A stretch of DNA of 6,271 nucleotides from Chitinophagaceae bacterium (GTDB lineage: Bacteria > Bacteroidota > Bacteroidia > Chitinophagales > Chitinophagaceae). Every line of letters starts with the position of its first letter. Within the stretch, counting starts at the first letter, position 1. Shown piece by piece: positions 1 through 6,167 of the stretch. Location of the stretch: NCBI GenBank assembly GCA_025455245.1, contig JALOMX010000126.1, positions 1 through 6,271 on the forward strand, given 5' to 3'. The notes beneath the pieces are model-generated. The model searched no databases. It saw nothing but the letters and a program-made list of their open reading frames with translations, and had not been told where the DNA came from. Position numbers and translations under genes: made by a program.

Positions 1-391
1 AGTGGCGCTTCCTGCCGTTGGGGTTATGGATATGCTGCGCTTCCAAAAGTTTACCGTGGGCTTTGGATGGGTTGTAGAATATGGAAGCAGCGACAATGCC
101 AGGGACTTTGAATGGCTGTATAAATATTCACCTTTGCACAATCTGAAAAAGGGTGTTTCTTATCCGGCAACACTTGTTACAACGGCCGACCATGATGACA
201 GGGTAGTGCCTGCCCACAGCTTTAAGTTTGCTGCAACGTTACAGGAATGTCATCAGGGGAATAACCCGGTTCTTATACGAATAGACGTAGATGCAGGCCA
301 CGGTGCCGGAAAGCCAACCGGTAAGGTGATTGATGAAGCAGCAGATATATGGAGTTTCGTAATGTATAATCTCGGGATGGAATTCAAATAA
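1..391 (+). CDS. Prolyl oligopeptidase (S9A family serine peptidase), C-terminal part, cut by window start
   Basis: This is the end of the alpha/beta-hydrolase catalytic domain of a prolyl oligopeptidase, which cleaves short peptides after proline. The frame is open from the window edge (first full codon at position 2), so the GTG at 2 is not a real start; it reads as valine in the typical '[13 protein letters not shown]' segment that follows the nucleophile serine. Counting from position 2, [10 protein letters not shown] (61-70) carries the catalytic Asp (residue 65, equivalent to Asp641 of the porcine enzyme) and the substrate-binding Arg (67). [12 protein letters not shown] (97-108) carries the catalytic His (100, equivalent to His680). 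The serine elbow and the N-terminal beta-propeller lie outside the window. Two of the three triad residues are therefore visible and intact. The C-terminus (NLGMEFK) is at the usual place for the family. The gene converges on dapB and ends 13 nt before a shared terminator. Export cannot be judged because the N-terminus is missing. Confidence 0.95.
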   Translation, partial: VALPAVGVMDMLRFQKFTVGFGWVVEYGSSDNARDFEWLYKYSPLHNLKKGVSYPATLVTTADHDDRVVPAHSFKFAATLQECHQGNNPVLIRIDVDAGHGAGKPTGKVIDEAADIWSFVMYNLGMEFK

Positions 392-404
392 GAAGTTGAG
401 TCCC

Positions 405-446
405 AAAAAAACGGAACATCGAAATAATCGGTGTTCCGTTTTTTTT
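405..446. terminator. Bidirectional intrinsic terminator between convergent genes
   Basis: A long near-perfect inverted repeat pairs 405-422 with 428-445 around a 5-nt loop. The core ACGGAACA (411-418) pairs with TGTTCCGT (432-439), CGA (420-422) pairs with TCG (428-430), and the only weak pair is T419 with G431. On the plus strand the hairpin ends in a T run (439-446), and on the minus strand the A run (405-411) becomes a T run. It can therefore stop transcription from the prolyl oligopeptidase (ends 391) and from the parB-DUF5683-dapB unit (dapB ends at 461). Confidence 0.9.
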
Positions 447-460
447 ATGGAAGGATAACC

Positions 461-1183
461 TCAATAACCAATCTGCAATACATCCTTCATTGAGTATTCC
501 CCTTTCCGGTTATTCAAAAATTCGGCAGCCAATACTGCACCAAGGGCAAATCCCTTCCGGCTATGTGCCTCATGTTCAATCGTAATGGTATCAATTTTCG
601 AAACATAACGAATGGTATGTGTTCCGGGTGCAGGATCAATTCTTTTACTTTCTATATAAATTGAATCCGGAGCATGGTTTTCTTCTTGGATCCATTGGTG
701 CAGGCCGGGTAGTTGTTCAATCAATTGTTCGGCGAGGGTGATGGCAGTTCCGCTTGGCGCATCCAGTTTGGCCGTATGATGAATTTCTGTAATGGATGCA
801 TTGTATTGTTTATGAGGAGCCATCATTTTTGCAAGAAAAGTATTTAAAGCAAAAAAAAGATTGACACCTAAACTAAAATTGCTTGCATATAAAAAGCCTG
901 TGCCTTTTTCTTTATTGTAAGCAACAGCATCATCGTATCGGTTAAGCCAGCCGGTTGAACCGCTAACTACCGAAACGCCTGCATCCATAATTTTTTTAAT
1001 GTTTTCAAACGCGCTTTCCGGTCCTGTAAACTCTATGGCAACATCCGCTTTTTTCAAATTGGCCTCGGTAAAGTCTTCCAGGTTCTCTATTCCTACTTTC
1101 AAGACTATTTCATGTCCTCTTTCAATTGCAATGGCTTCAATGGCTTTGCCCATTTTTCCATAACCGATCAATGCTATTTTCAT
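461..1183 (-). CDS. dapB: 4-hydroxy-tetrahydrodipicolinate reductase
   Basis: DapB reduces 4-hydroxy-tetrahydrodipicolinate to tetrahydrodipicolinate with NAD(P)H in the cytoplasm, in the diaminopimelate/lysine pathway that also feeds peptidoglycan. The 240-residue protein opens with the Rossmann motif GYGKMG (7-12). It then has EFTGPES (51-57) and GSTGW (75-79), which line the cofactor site. The catalytic and substrate-binding block HHTAKLDAPSGTA (135-147) follows, with His135 and Lys139 at the positions of E. coli His159 and Lys163. The C-terminal SRKGFALGAVLAAEFL (208-223) matches the conserved end of the family. Length is slightly below the E. coli protein (273), as is common in this phylum. 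The ATG at 1183 puts the Rossmann strand at residue 2, so the start is secure; the leader is A-rich with no clear Shine-Dalgarno. It lies 15 nt after DUF5683 and is probably the last gene of that operon, closed by the hairpin at 405-446. Confidence 0.97.
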   Translation of the reverse strand: MKIALIGYGKMGKAIEAIAIERGHEIVLKVGIENLEDFTEANLKKADVAIEFTGPESAFENIKKIMDAGVSVVSGSTGWLNRYDDAVAYNKEKGTGFLYASNFSLGVNLFFALNTFLAKMMAPHKQYNASITEIHHTAKLDAPSGTAITLAEQLIEQLPGLHQWIQEENHAPDSIYIESKRIDPAPGTHTIRYVSKIDTITIEHEAHSRKGFALGAVLAAEFLNNRKGEYSMKDVLQIGY

Positions 1184-1198
1184 ACAATCTTTTGTATT

Positions 1199-1852
1199 TT
1201 ATTTTGCTGGTAACGGTTTCAAAGGTTTGGTGCCCGATTTCAGTTGTACAGTCAATCCAAGTTGGGTTTGACCTGTTGCCAGATTGAAATTGGGTGTTTT
1301 CAGTTTCAGGCCGATATCATCTGAAACATCAAATTCCCGAAGGTTTGCAAAAACAGCGGCATCAACAACATTTAGCCCCCACATAATAATAAATGCAAGT
1401 GCACTGTAATCAACATTTTTTCGGAACTCGTCCCTGTAAAAGCGGATAGAGTTTGTTGACAGGGGCTGATATTCAGGTGGCATATCGTTATCATTGGTCG
1501 GAATGGTATCGGTTCTGACAATATATGCCTGTTTGAGATCTTTATATGAAGTAAGGTTGTCGAAAAATAAATAGGTTGTAAAACCAAGTGCCCCGTAAAT
1601 AACCGGAGCCTTCCAGGGTTGGCGATTATTAAATTGACCCCAACCGGGAATAATTGCTGAATGCCTTGTAACCCGTCTGGTTTTTTCCCTCCTTATACTG
1701 TCTGCAAGGGCGGCACTGTCTTTGGGTATATAAACGGCCGGGGGGGCTACTGTTTTTCCCTTTTTCCCCTTTCCTGATGGAATACTATCCTGCTGGGCAA
1801 ATGCCCAAAAGGTTGGCAGTAAACATATCAGGAACAAGAAGAATTTTTTCAC
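1199..1852 (-). CDS. DUF5683 domain membrane protein of unknown function
   Basis: I recognise this as a DUF5683 protein; its function is not known. The 217-residue product begins with a signal peptide: KK, a hydrophobic core at 4-18, and probable cleavage after AFA (17-19) before Gln20. A basic, low-complexity linker follows (GKGKKGKTVAPP, 27-38). The core has the signature SAIIPGWGQFNNRQPWKAP (65-83), then a first hydrophobic helix (about 83-98), a polar segment with a DEFRKN stretch (141-146), a second hydrophobic helix (about 149-169) ending in NVVDA, and EFDVSDD (173-179). The start is GTG (1850-1852): an in-frame stop, which is parB's own TAA, lies 15 nt upstream with no ATG between, and the signal peptide begins at once. 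AAAGG directly abuts the start, too close to be a normal ribosome site. It sits 15 nt after parB and 15 nt before dapB, so it is very likely co-transcribed with both. A run of seven C's encodes Ala36-Pro38. Confidence 0.87.
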   Translation of the reverse strand: MKKFFLFLICLLPTFWAFAQQDSIPSGKGKKGKTVAPPAVYIPKDSAALADSIRREKTRRVTRHSAIIPGWGQFNNRQPWKAPVIYGALGFTTYLFFDNLTSYKDLKQAYIVRTDTIPTNDNDMPPEYQPLSTNSIRFYRDEFRKNVDYSALAFIIMWGLNVVDAAVFANLREFDVSDDIGLKLKTPNFNLATGQTQLGLTVQLKSGTKPLKPLPAK

Positions 1853-1867
1853 CCTTTGAAAAATGAA

Positions 1868-2785
1868 TTAATGCACTTTGATGCCAAGCATTTCAATCAG
1901 TTTATTAAATTCCTGAAGGGAGTAATATTCAATTGAAACACTTCCGCTCCCGTTTTTTGAATGCTTTAGCGTAACCTTGGTTCCAAAATGCGAAGCTAAA
2001 TTATCTTCAATTTTTTTATAGGAAGGAGCAAGGGCCGATTTTGCAGCAGGTTTAACACCCGGGTTGCTTTTATAAAGTTTTCGAACGAGGTCCTCGGTTT
2101 GCCGTACCGATAATCCCTTTTCGGTAATTTCCTTGTAAATGAAAAGCTGTTTTTCTACATGATCAACATTGATGAGTGCACGTGCATGTCCCATGCTGAT
2201 GCTTCCGTTTCTTACCGCTATCTGAATGTCAGGGGGTAATTTCAGCAAGCGGATATAGTTGGCAACGGTGCTCCGTTCTTTACCCATCCGTTCAGCAACC
2301 TCTTCCTGGGTATAGTGGAGCTCATCCATCATTCGTTTATAGCTTAGAGAGATTTCGATAGCATTCAGGTCCTCACGCTGCAGGTTTTCAAGCAGGGCCA
2401 GTTCCAGTATCTGCTGATCGTTGGCTTCCCTGACATAGACCGGAACGTCTTTGAGCCCCGCCATTTTTGAAGCCCTGTATCTTCTTTCTCCGGCTATGAG
2501 TTTATAGCGGCCATTGGCAAGGTGCACTACCGTCAACGGCTGAATGATATCGTGCAACCTGATGGAGGAAGCAAGTTCTTCAAGGCCTTTTTCATCAAAA
2601 TCTCTACGGGGCTGATTGGGGTTAGGATCAATCAGGTCGATGGCTATTCTTTTGGAGGTGGTTTGCTTTTCAACAATTTCCGTTTTCAGGTGACCCGAAT
2701 TGGTTTTCAGGTCCGAATCTATATTGCTTAAAAGGCTCCTTAGCCCTTTGCCGATCATTTCTTTTTTGGCATCATTCTTACTCAT
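1868..2785 (-). CDS. parB: Chromosome-partitioning protein ParB (CTPase, parS-binding)
   Basis: ParB binds parS sites near the origin, spreads as a CTP-dependent sliding clamp, and works with ParA to separate origins. The 305-residue protein has the expected order. A short N-terminal ParA-contact motif (GKGLRSLL, 12-19) is followed by a variable linker (about 20-45). The N-terminal CTPase domain carries DPNPNQPRRDF (53-63), GERRYRAS (99-106) and ENLQREDLNAIE (133-144). The helix-turn-helix region is around YTQEEVAERMGKERSTVANY (158-177), continuing through GSISMGHARAL (194-204). A C-terminal dimerisation domain spans about 256-305. Length is normal for a chromosomal ParB. The ATG at 2785 gives the usual N-terminus. 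Unlike many par loci, parA does not overlap it: about 210 bp intervene, with a probable promoter of its own. It appears to head an operon with DUF5683 and dapB. Confidence 0.98.
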   Translation of the reverse strand: MSKNDAKKEMIGKGLRSLLSNIDSDLKTNSGHLKTEIVEKQTTSKRIAIDLIDPNPNQPRRDFDEKGLEELASSIRLHDIIQPLTVVHLANGRYKLIAGERRYRASKMAGLKDVPVYVREANDQQILELALLENLQREDLNAIEISLSYKRMMDELHYTQEEVAERMGKERSTVANYIRLLKLPPDIQIAVRNGSISMGHARALINVDHVEKQLFIYKEITEKGLSVRQTEDLVRKLYKSNPGVKPAAKSALAPSYKKIEDNLASHFGTKVTLKHSKNGSGSVSIEYYSLQEFNKLIEMLGIKVH

Positions 2786-2817
2786 GTCACTTCACGCTTG
2801 TCGTTAATGCGGGGCGG

Positions 2818-2849
2818 CAAAAGTAGGCACTTCAAAGCCAAAAGGGAAA
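2818..2849 (-). promoter_or_regulatory. parB: Probable Bacteroidota-type promoter for parB-DUF5683-dapB
   Basis: On the minus strand TACTTTTG (2825 down to 2818) matches the Bacteroidota -7 consensus TAnnTTTG exactly. TTTC (2849-2846) lies 20 nt upstream in the place of the -33 element TTTG, with one mismatch. Transcription would start near 2811, giving a leader of about 26 nt before the parB ATG. The assignment comes from consensus matching only. Confidence 0.45.
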
Positions 2850-2873
2850 TAAAAAGCAAGGGTTATTGCATTT
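2847..2873 (-). terminator. Possible weak terminator downstream of parA
   Basis: On the minus strand GCAA and TTGC (plus positions 2866-2869 and 2856-2859) pair around a 6-nt loop. A T-T mismatch and three more A-T pairs extend the stem, and the sequence continues TTTTTATTT. The GC part of the stem is only four pairs long, so this is a tentative call. Its T tail overlaps the proposed -33 element of the parB promoter. Confidence 0.25.
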
Positions 2874-2995
2874 GGTGAATTATTTAGCAGGTCATTCAGG
2901 GCCGAATAATTCCGCCTTATTTAAATACCAAAAGTTTTTTTCCTCCGGTCAGGACGATGAGAGCAGGGGGGGCTGCCAACCCATGGGAGTTTTAA

Positions 2996-3826
2996 TTAAG
3001 CTTCCTCATGTGATTCATCATCCTCAATTTCAATGTACCGCTCGCTTTCCGAAATTTTTGTCAGGTTATTTTTTTGCAAAACCTCTTTTGCCAGGTTCAG
3101 ATAATTAGCTGAACCCTTGCTGTTGGCATCATATAAGATAACGGGTTTGCCAACACTCGGAGCCTCGCTGAGGCGGGTATTCCGGTGAATAATGGTTTCA
3201 AAAACAATGGATTCAAAATGCCTTCTCACCTCACTGACCACCTGATTGCAAAGCCTTAAGCGGGCATCGTACATGGTCATTAAAATGCCTTCAATCTGAA
3301 GGGATGGGTTCAGCCTGCTTTGAACGATTTTTATGGTATTCAAAAGCTTTCCAAGCCCTTCCAGGGCAAAAAACTCCGTTTGAACCGGAACGATGACCGA
3401 ATGTGCCGCTACCAATGCGTTTACGGTAATCAGACCAAGTGACGGGGAACAGTCTATAATGATGAGGTCATACTTATCCTTTACCGGCTCCAGAATTTGC
3501 TTCAGTACATTTTCCCGGTTTGGGTAATTGATCATTTCAATTTCAGCCCCTACAAGGTCAATGTGCGAAGGAATCAGGTCAAGATTGGGTATTTCCGTTT
3601 TGAGAATCACCTCATCAGCAGCAGCCTGATTTACCAGGCAATCGTATAAACTGACATTGATATTTTGAAGGTCGAAACCAACGCCGGTCGTGGAGTTGGC
3701 CTGTGGGTCTGCATCCACAAGCAGGGTCCTGTATTCCAGTACACCAAGACTTGCTGCAAGGTTAATGGCTGTAGTTGTTTTTCCGACCCCGCCTTTCTGA
3801 TTTGCTATTCCTATAATTCTTGCCAT
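2996..3826 (-). CDS. parA: Chromosome-partitioning ATPase ParA (Soj type)
   Basis: ParA is a Walker-type ATPase that binds DNA non-specifically as an ATP dimer and is stimulated by ParB to move origins apart. From the ATG at 3826 the protein has 276 residues. The deviant Walker A KGGVGKTT (11-18) includes the signature Lys11. The A' motif [10 protein letters not shown] (37-46) follows, then Walker [12 protein letters not shown] (121-131), and the conserved block [13 protein letters not shown] (217-229) leading into [13 protein letters not shown] (237-249). The tail is acidic ([12 protein letters not shown], 265-276). There is no N-terminal DNA-binding domain, so it is the short chromosomal type rather than a plasmid ParA. 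An ATG 13 codons upstream (3865) is in frame, but [13 protein letters not shown] is the usual family N-terminus and the upstream residues are not. The 3826 start has AAAGGA centred about 15 nt upstream, which is rather far. The upstream hydrolase ends 64 nt before this start, so the two may be co-transcribed. Confidence 0.97.
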   Translation of the reverse strand: MARIIGIANQKGGVGKTTTAINLAASLGVLEYRTLLVDADPQANSTTGVGFDLQNINVSLYDCLVNQAAADEVILKTEIPNLDLIPSHIDLVGAEIEMINYPNRENVLKQILEPVKDKYDLIIIDCSPSLGLITVNALVAAHSVIVPVQTEFFALEGLGKLLNTIKIVQSRLNPSLQIEGILMTMYDARLRLCNQVVSEVRRHFESIVFETIIHRNTRLSEAPSVGKPVILYDANSKGSANYLNLAKEVLQKNNLTKISESERYIEIEDDESHEEA

Positions 3827-3890
3827 CCGGGTTAATATTCCTTTATGCCCAATTAAACAAAACAAACCGGATCAACCGGCATTTCAAACA

Positions 3891-4577
3891 TTAAAGATCA
3901 ATGGTTTGCCCGATTTCAGGCAGTACCAGTTCAATTTGTTTATCCACAAATATTTTTTGGGCGGCAGATTTGTCGATTACAATGTATGGAAATGTATCAA
4001 AATGAACGCCTATTACCTTATGGGTTTGAACCATGTCGGCAGCCATTGCAGCATCCTCCGCACCCATGGTAAAGTTGTCGCCAATTGGCAACACTGCAAA
4101 ATCAATAGTTGTCCAGCGCGGAATCAGTTGCATATCGAGGGTAAGGGCCGTATCGCCGCTGTAATAAAAATTGGCCTCAGGGGTTGTAACCACAAAACCC
4201 ATCGGGTTGCCGCCGTAAGAGCCGTCCGGGAGCCCGCTGCTGTGGTGTGCTACCACGCAACGTACCGTTCCAAATGGGAACGCCTTTTTTCCGCCGGTAT
4301 TCATTGGATGCACATTGCTGATGCCTTGTGCATTGAACCATCCCATTAATTCCCATGCGCAAATAACGGTTGCACCGGTGCGGGCTGCTACGGAAACAGC
4401 GTCCGCTACATGGTCCTGATGGCCGTGCGTGATTAAAATAAAATCAGCCTTAAGGTTTTCTGCCGAAATATTTTTCTTCTGTGCCAGTTCGTTGTACGTT
4501 ACAAAGGGGTCGAACAACAAAGTGGTGCCGTTTGTTTCAACAGAGAAACATGAATGCCCGTAGTATGTAAGTTTCAT
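3891..4577 (-). CDS. UPF0173 metal-dependent hydrolase (UlaG-like metallo-beta-lactamase fold)
   Basis: This is a cytoplasmic metallo-beta-lactamase-fold hydrolase of the UPF0173 (YtkL/UlaG-like) group. Its physiological substrate is not known. The 228-residue length is normal for the group. The N-terminus MKLTYYGHSCF (1-11) is the family signature with its conserved His8. The metal-binding HGHQDH (51-56), following ILIT, is complete. AHHSSG (110-115), SGDT (140-143, metal-bridging Asp142) and GVHFDTFP (190-197) supply the remaining ligands and conserved residues. There is no signal peptide or membrane segment. The ATG at 4577 begins the signature directly, so the start is secure; no good Shine-Dalgarno is seen. 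It lies upstream of parA on the same strand with a 64-nt gap, and is divergent from the metallophosphoesterase. Nothing in the sequence ties its chemistry to chromosome segregation, so the adjacency may only reflect shared transcription. Confidence 0.93.
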   Translation of the reverse strand: MKLTYYGHSCFSVETNGTTLLFDPFVTYNELAQKKNISAENLKADFILITHGHQDHVADAVSVAARTGATVICAWELMGWFNAQGISNVHPMNTGGKKAFPFGTVRCVVAHHSSGLPDGSYGGNPMGFVVTTPEANFYYSGDTALTLDMQLIPRWTTIDFAVLPIGDNFTMGAEDAAMAADMVQTHKVIGVHFDTFPYIVIDKSAAQKIFVDKQIELVLPEIGQTIDL

Positions 4578-4727
4578 ATAGTATAGATTTTTAAGTTTTC
4601 TGCCATTTATACTCTTTTAAATGCCAAAAAGGTATTTTAAGAATTTTATGCGTTGCAAATAACCGTATTTTGATTGGGATGGCAAAGATGAAGCTTGGCG
4701 GCCGCATTTTAAAAGCAAGTAATTAAC
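4578..4727. other. Divergent intergenic (promoter) region
   Basis: This 150-bp A/T-rich spacer separates the divergent hydrolase and metallophosphoesterase genes and must hold promoters for both. A minus-strand candidate is described separately. For the plus strand the best I see is TATTTTG (4666-4672), one base short of the TAnnTTTG spacing and with no good -33 element, so I do not call it. HindIII- and NotI-type sequences occur close together at about 4691-4705. Confidence 0.5.
4627..4659 (-). promoter_or_regulatory. Possible promoter for the UPF0173 hydrolase (and perhaps parA)
   Basis: On the minus strand TTTG (4659-4656) is followed after 21 nt by TACCTTTT (4634-4627). This is an exact -33 element and a seven-of-eight match to the TAnnTTTG -7 element of Bacteroidota. 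It would start transcription near 4620, about 43 nt before the hydrolase ATG. Evidence is by consensus only. Confidence 0.4.
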
Positions 4728-5984
4728 ATGACGAGAATTATGGTACAACTGATACTTTTTATTACTTTTTTATTGCTACTCGACATTTATATCTTTCAGG
4801 CAATAAAAACGGTTAGCTCCTCGCTTAACCCCGGTTGGAAAAAGGGTATTTATTTTTTGTATTGGGCATTAAGTGCTGCGACACTTGCCGTAATCTTTTT
4901 TGCCCCTTACCTCCGAAATCAGGTATCTTCTCCGGCATGGCGTATCTACCCGCTTGCGGTAATGATCGGAATCCTGATTGCAAAGCTGCTGTCTGTATCA
5001 TTTTTTATTATTGATGATCTGCGAAGGCTTGTTCAGTGGGGAGCTTCTTTTTTTACAGGAAGTCAGGTTGCAAATAACGTTTCCGGAACCGGTGATCATA
5101 CCATTTCCCGCAGCGCTTTTTTAATTTGGTTGGGGCTTGGTGTGGGCGGCACCATCTTTGGGACATTGCTGTATGGGTTCAAAAATCAGCACAATTACAA
5201 GATCCATCGCCTGAAGCTGAGTTTTTCCAATTTGCCTGCTGCCTTTAAGGGAATGCGCATTGTGCAGATAAGTGATATTCACAGTGGGAGTTTTGTGGAC
5301 AAAGAGGAGGTGATCAAAGGGGTGGAGTCGATCAACGCCCTGAAGCCGGACCTGATCCTTTTTACCGGCGACCTTGTAAATGACCGTGCCGACGAAATGG
5401 AGCCATTCACCGGTATTTTCAGCCGGCTTAAGGCCCCTATGGGAGTTTACAGCACTTTAGGTAACCACGATTACGGAGATTATGTTTCGTGGGGCACTCA
5501 GGAGGCAAAACAACAAAACCTTGATAAACTGATCGGAATTCATCAAAAAATGGGGTGGAGATTGCTGATGGACGAGTCCGTTATTTTGGAAAAAGAAGGA
5601 GAAAAAATGGGACTGATCGGGGTGCAAAATATCAGCGGCAAATCACGCTTTCATTCATACGGTAACCTGCAAAAGGCTTATGCAGATTCAACAGCAGCGC
5701 CTTTTAAGATACTCATGAGCCACGATCCCAGCCATTGGGATTCGGAAGTTGTACCTGACTACCCGGATATTGATCTAACCTTGAGTGGCCATACCCATGG
5801 CATGCAGTTTGGGGTGGAACTGCCCTGGCTTAAATGGAGTCCGGTTCAATGGATGTACAAGCAATGGGCAGGCCTTTATGAAAACCAAAACCAAAAGTTG
5901 TATGTAAACAGGGGATTCGGGTTTATTGGTTATCCGGGCAGGGTAGGTATCCTTCCTGAAATTACCTGTATCGATCTGGTATAA
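4728..5984 (+). CDS. Membrane-anchored calcineurin-like metallophosphoesterase (YkuE/YaeI type)
   Basis: This is a two-metal phosphoesterase joined to an N-terminal membrane region; its substrate is unknown. Hydrophobic segments lie at about 5-25, 41-60, 73-95 and 129-149. The catalytic domain starts at about 175 and has every family motif: SDIHSG (182-187, Asp183 and His185), FTGDLVND (212-219, Asp215), LGNHDYGD (244-251, Asn246 and His247), MSHDP (330-334, His332) and LSGHTHG (352-358, His355 and His357). The 418-residue length fits the Bacteroidota members with extra N-terminal helices. The fourth helix is preceded by ISRSAF (126-131), which looks like a worn twin-arginine motif. Relatives of YkuE/YaeI include UDP-2,3-diacylglucosamine hydrolases, so a lipid A or other lipid substrate is possible, but this is inference. 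The start could also be the ATG at 4740 (residue 5), which begins the first helix directly; neither start has a Shine-Dalgarno. It is probably a single-gene unit. Confidence 0.93.
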   Translation: MTRIMVQLILFITFLLLLDIYIFQAIKTVSSSLNPGWKKGIYFLYWALSAATLAVIFFAPYLRNQVSSPAWRIYPLAVMIGILIAKLLSVSFFIIDDLRRLVQWGASFFTGSQVANNVSGTGDHTISRSAFLIWLGLGVGGTIFGTLLYGFKNQHNYKIHRLKLSFSNLPAAFKGMRIVQISDIHSGSFVDKEEVIKGVESINALKPDLILFTGDLVNDRADEMEPFTGIFSRLKAPMGVYSTLGNHDYGDYVSWGTQEAKQQNLDKLIGIHQKMGWRLLMDESVILEKEGEKMGLIGVQNISGKSRFHSYGNLQKAYADSTAAPFKILMSHDPSHWDSEVVPDYPDIDLTLSGHTHGMQFGVELPWLKWSPVQWMYKQWAGLYENQNQKLYVNRGFGFIGYPGRVGILPEITCIDLV

Positions 5985-6167
5985 CCCATACCGGATGTTT
6001 TGCAGTTTGCAGCAATTGAGGAAACGGCTTAGATCAACAAGTTGGATTTCTTGCGTTCCTTTATGTCGGGTGTCTATCATTATGTGGGCATTTCATTTTG
6101 CGAAATACTAACAATCACCGGATAATCCTTTTTAAGTCCCTTCGTTCTAATGTGAAATTCATTTTTT
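5985..6167. other. Intergenic spacer after the metallophosphoesterase
   Basis: This 183-bp spacer between two plus-strand genes shows no clear terminator hairpin with a T tail and no exact TAnnTTTG promoter. A tandem TTTGCAG-TTTGCAG copy lies near 5999-6013. A 38-codon open frame (5995-6111) has an unconvincing composition and is not called. Confidence 0.5.

Larger units (their letters stand above)
2786..2995. other. parA-parB intergenic region
   Basis: This 210-bp gap separates parA from parB. It holds the probable parB promoter (2818-2849) and a weak hairpin (2851-2869) that might end the parA transcript. It also has an A/T-rich inverted repeat pairing GAATTATT (2877-2884) with AATAATTC (2905-2912) across a 20-nt loop, with no T tail. 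Runs of seven T (2935-2941) and seven G (2966-2972) are present. I see no convincing coding sequence and no parS-like palindrome here. Confidence 0.6.

Noticed and set aside
2177..2186. Palindrome TGCACGTGCA with a CACGTG core inside parB, considered as a parS site
   Set aside because: Only the core matches; the flanks agree with the parS consensus at about two of ten positions. The sequence is accounted for by codons of the conserved GHARAL motif.
2877..2912. Inverted repeat GAATTATT/AATAATTC in the parA-parB gap, considered as a terminator or operator
   Set aside because: The stem is all A/T apart from one pair, the loop is 20 nt and no T tail follows on either strand.
2866..3108. 80-codon open frame on the plus strand across the parA 3' end and the intergenic gap
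   Set aside because: It overlaps the conserved parA coding strand, has no recognisable domain and starts in the spacer without a ribosome site.
3906..4349. 147-codon plus-strand open frame opposite the UPF0173 hydrolase
   Set aside because: It is antisense to a complete, motif-verified gene, and its product resembles no family I know.
4691..4705. Adjacent HindIII- and NotI-like sequences, considered as a cloning-vector remnant
   Set aside because: No other linker or vector sequence is present, and the flanks read as a normal A/T-rich divergent intergenic region.
5995..6111. 38-codon plus-strand open frame in the spacer after the metallophosphoesterase
   Set aside because: Its composition is rich in Arg, Cys and Ser with no hydrophobic or domain pattern, and no ribosome site is seen.
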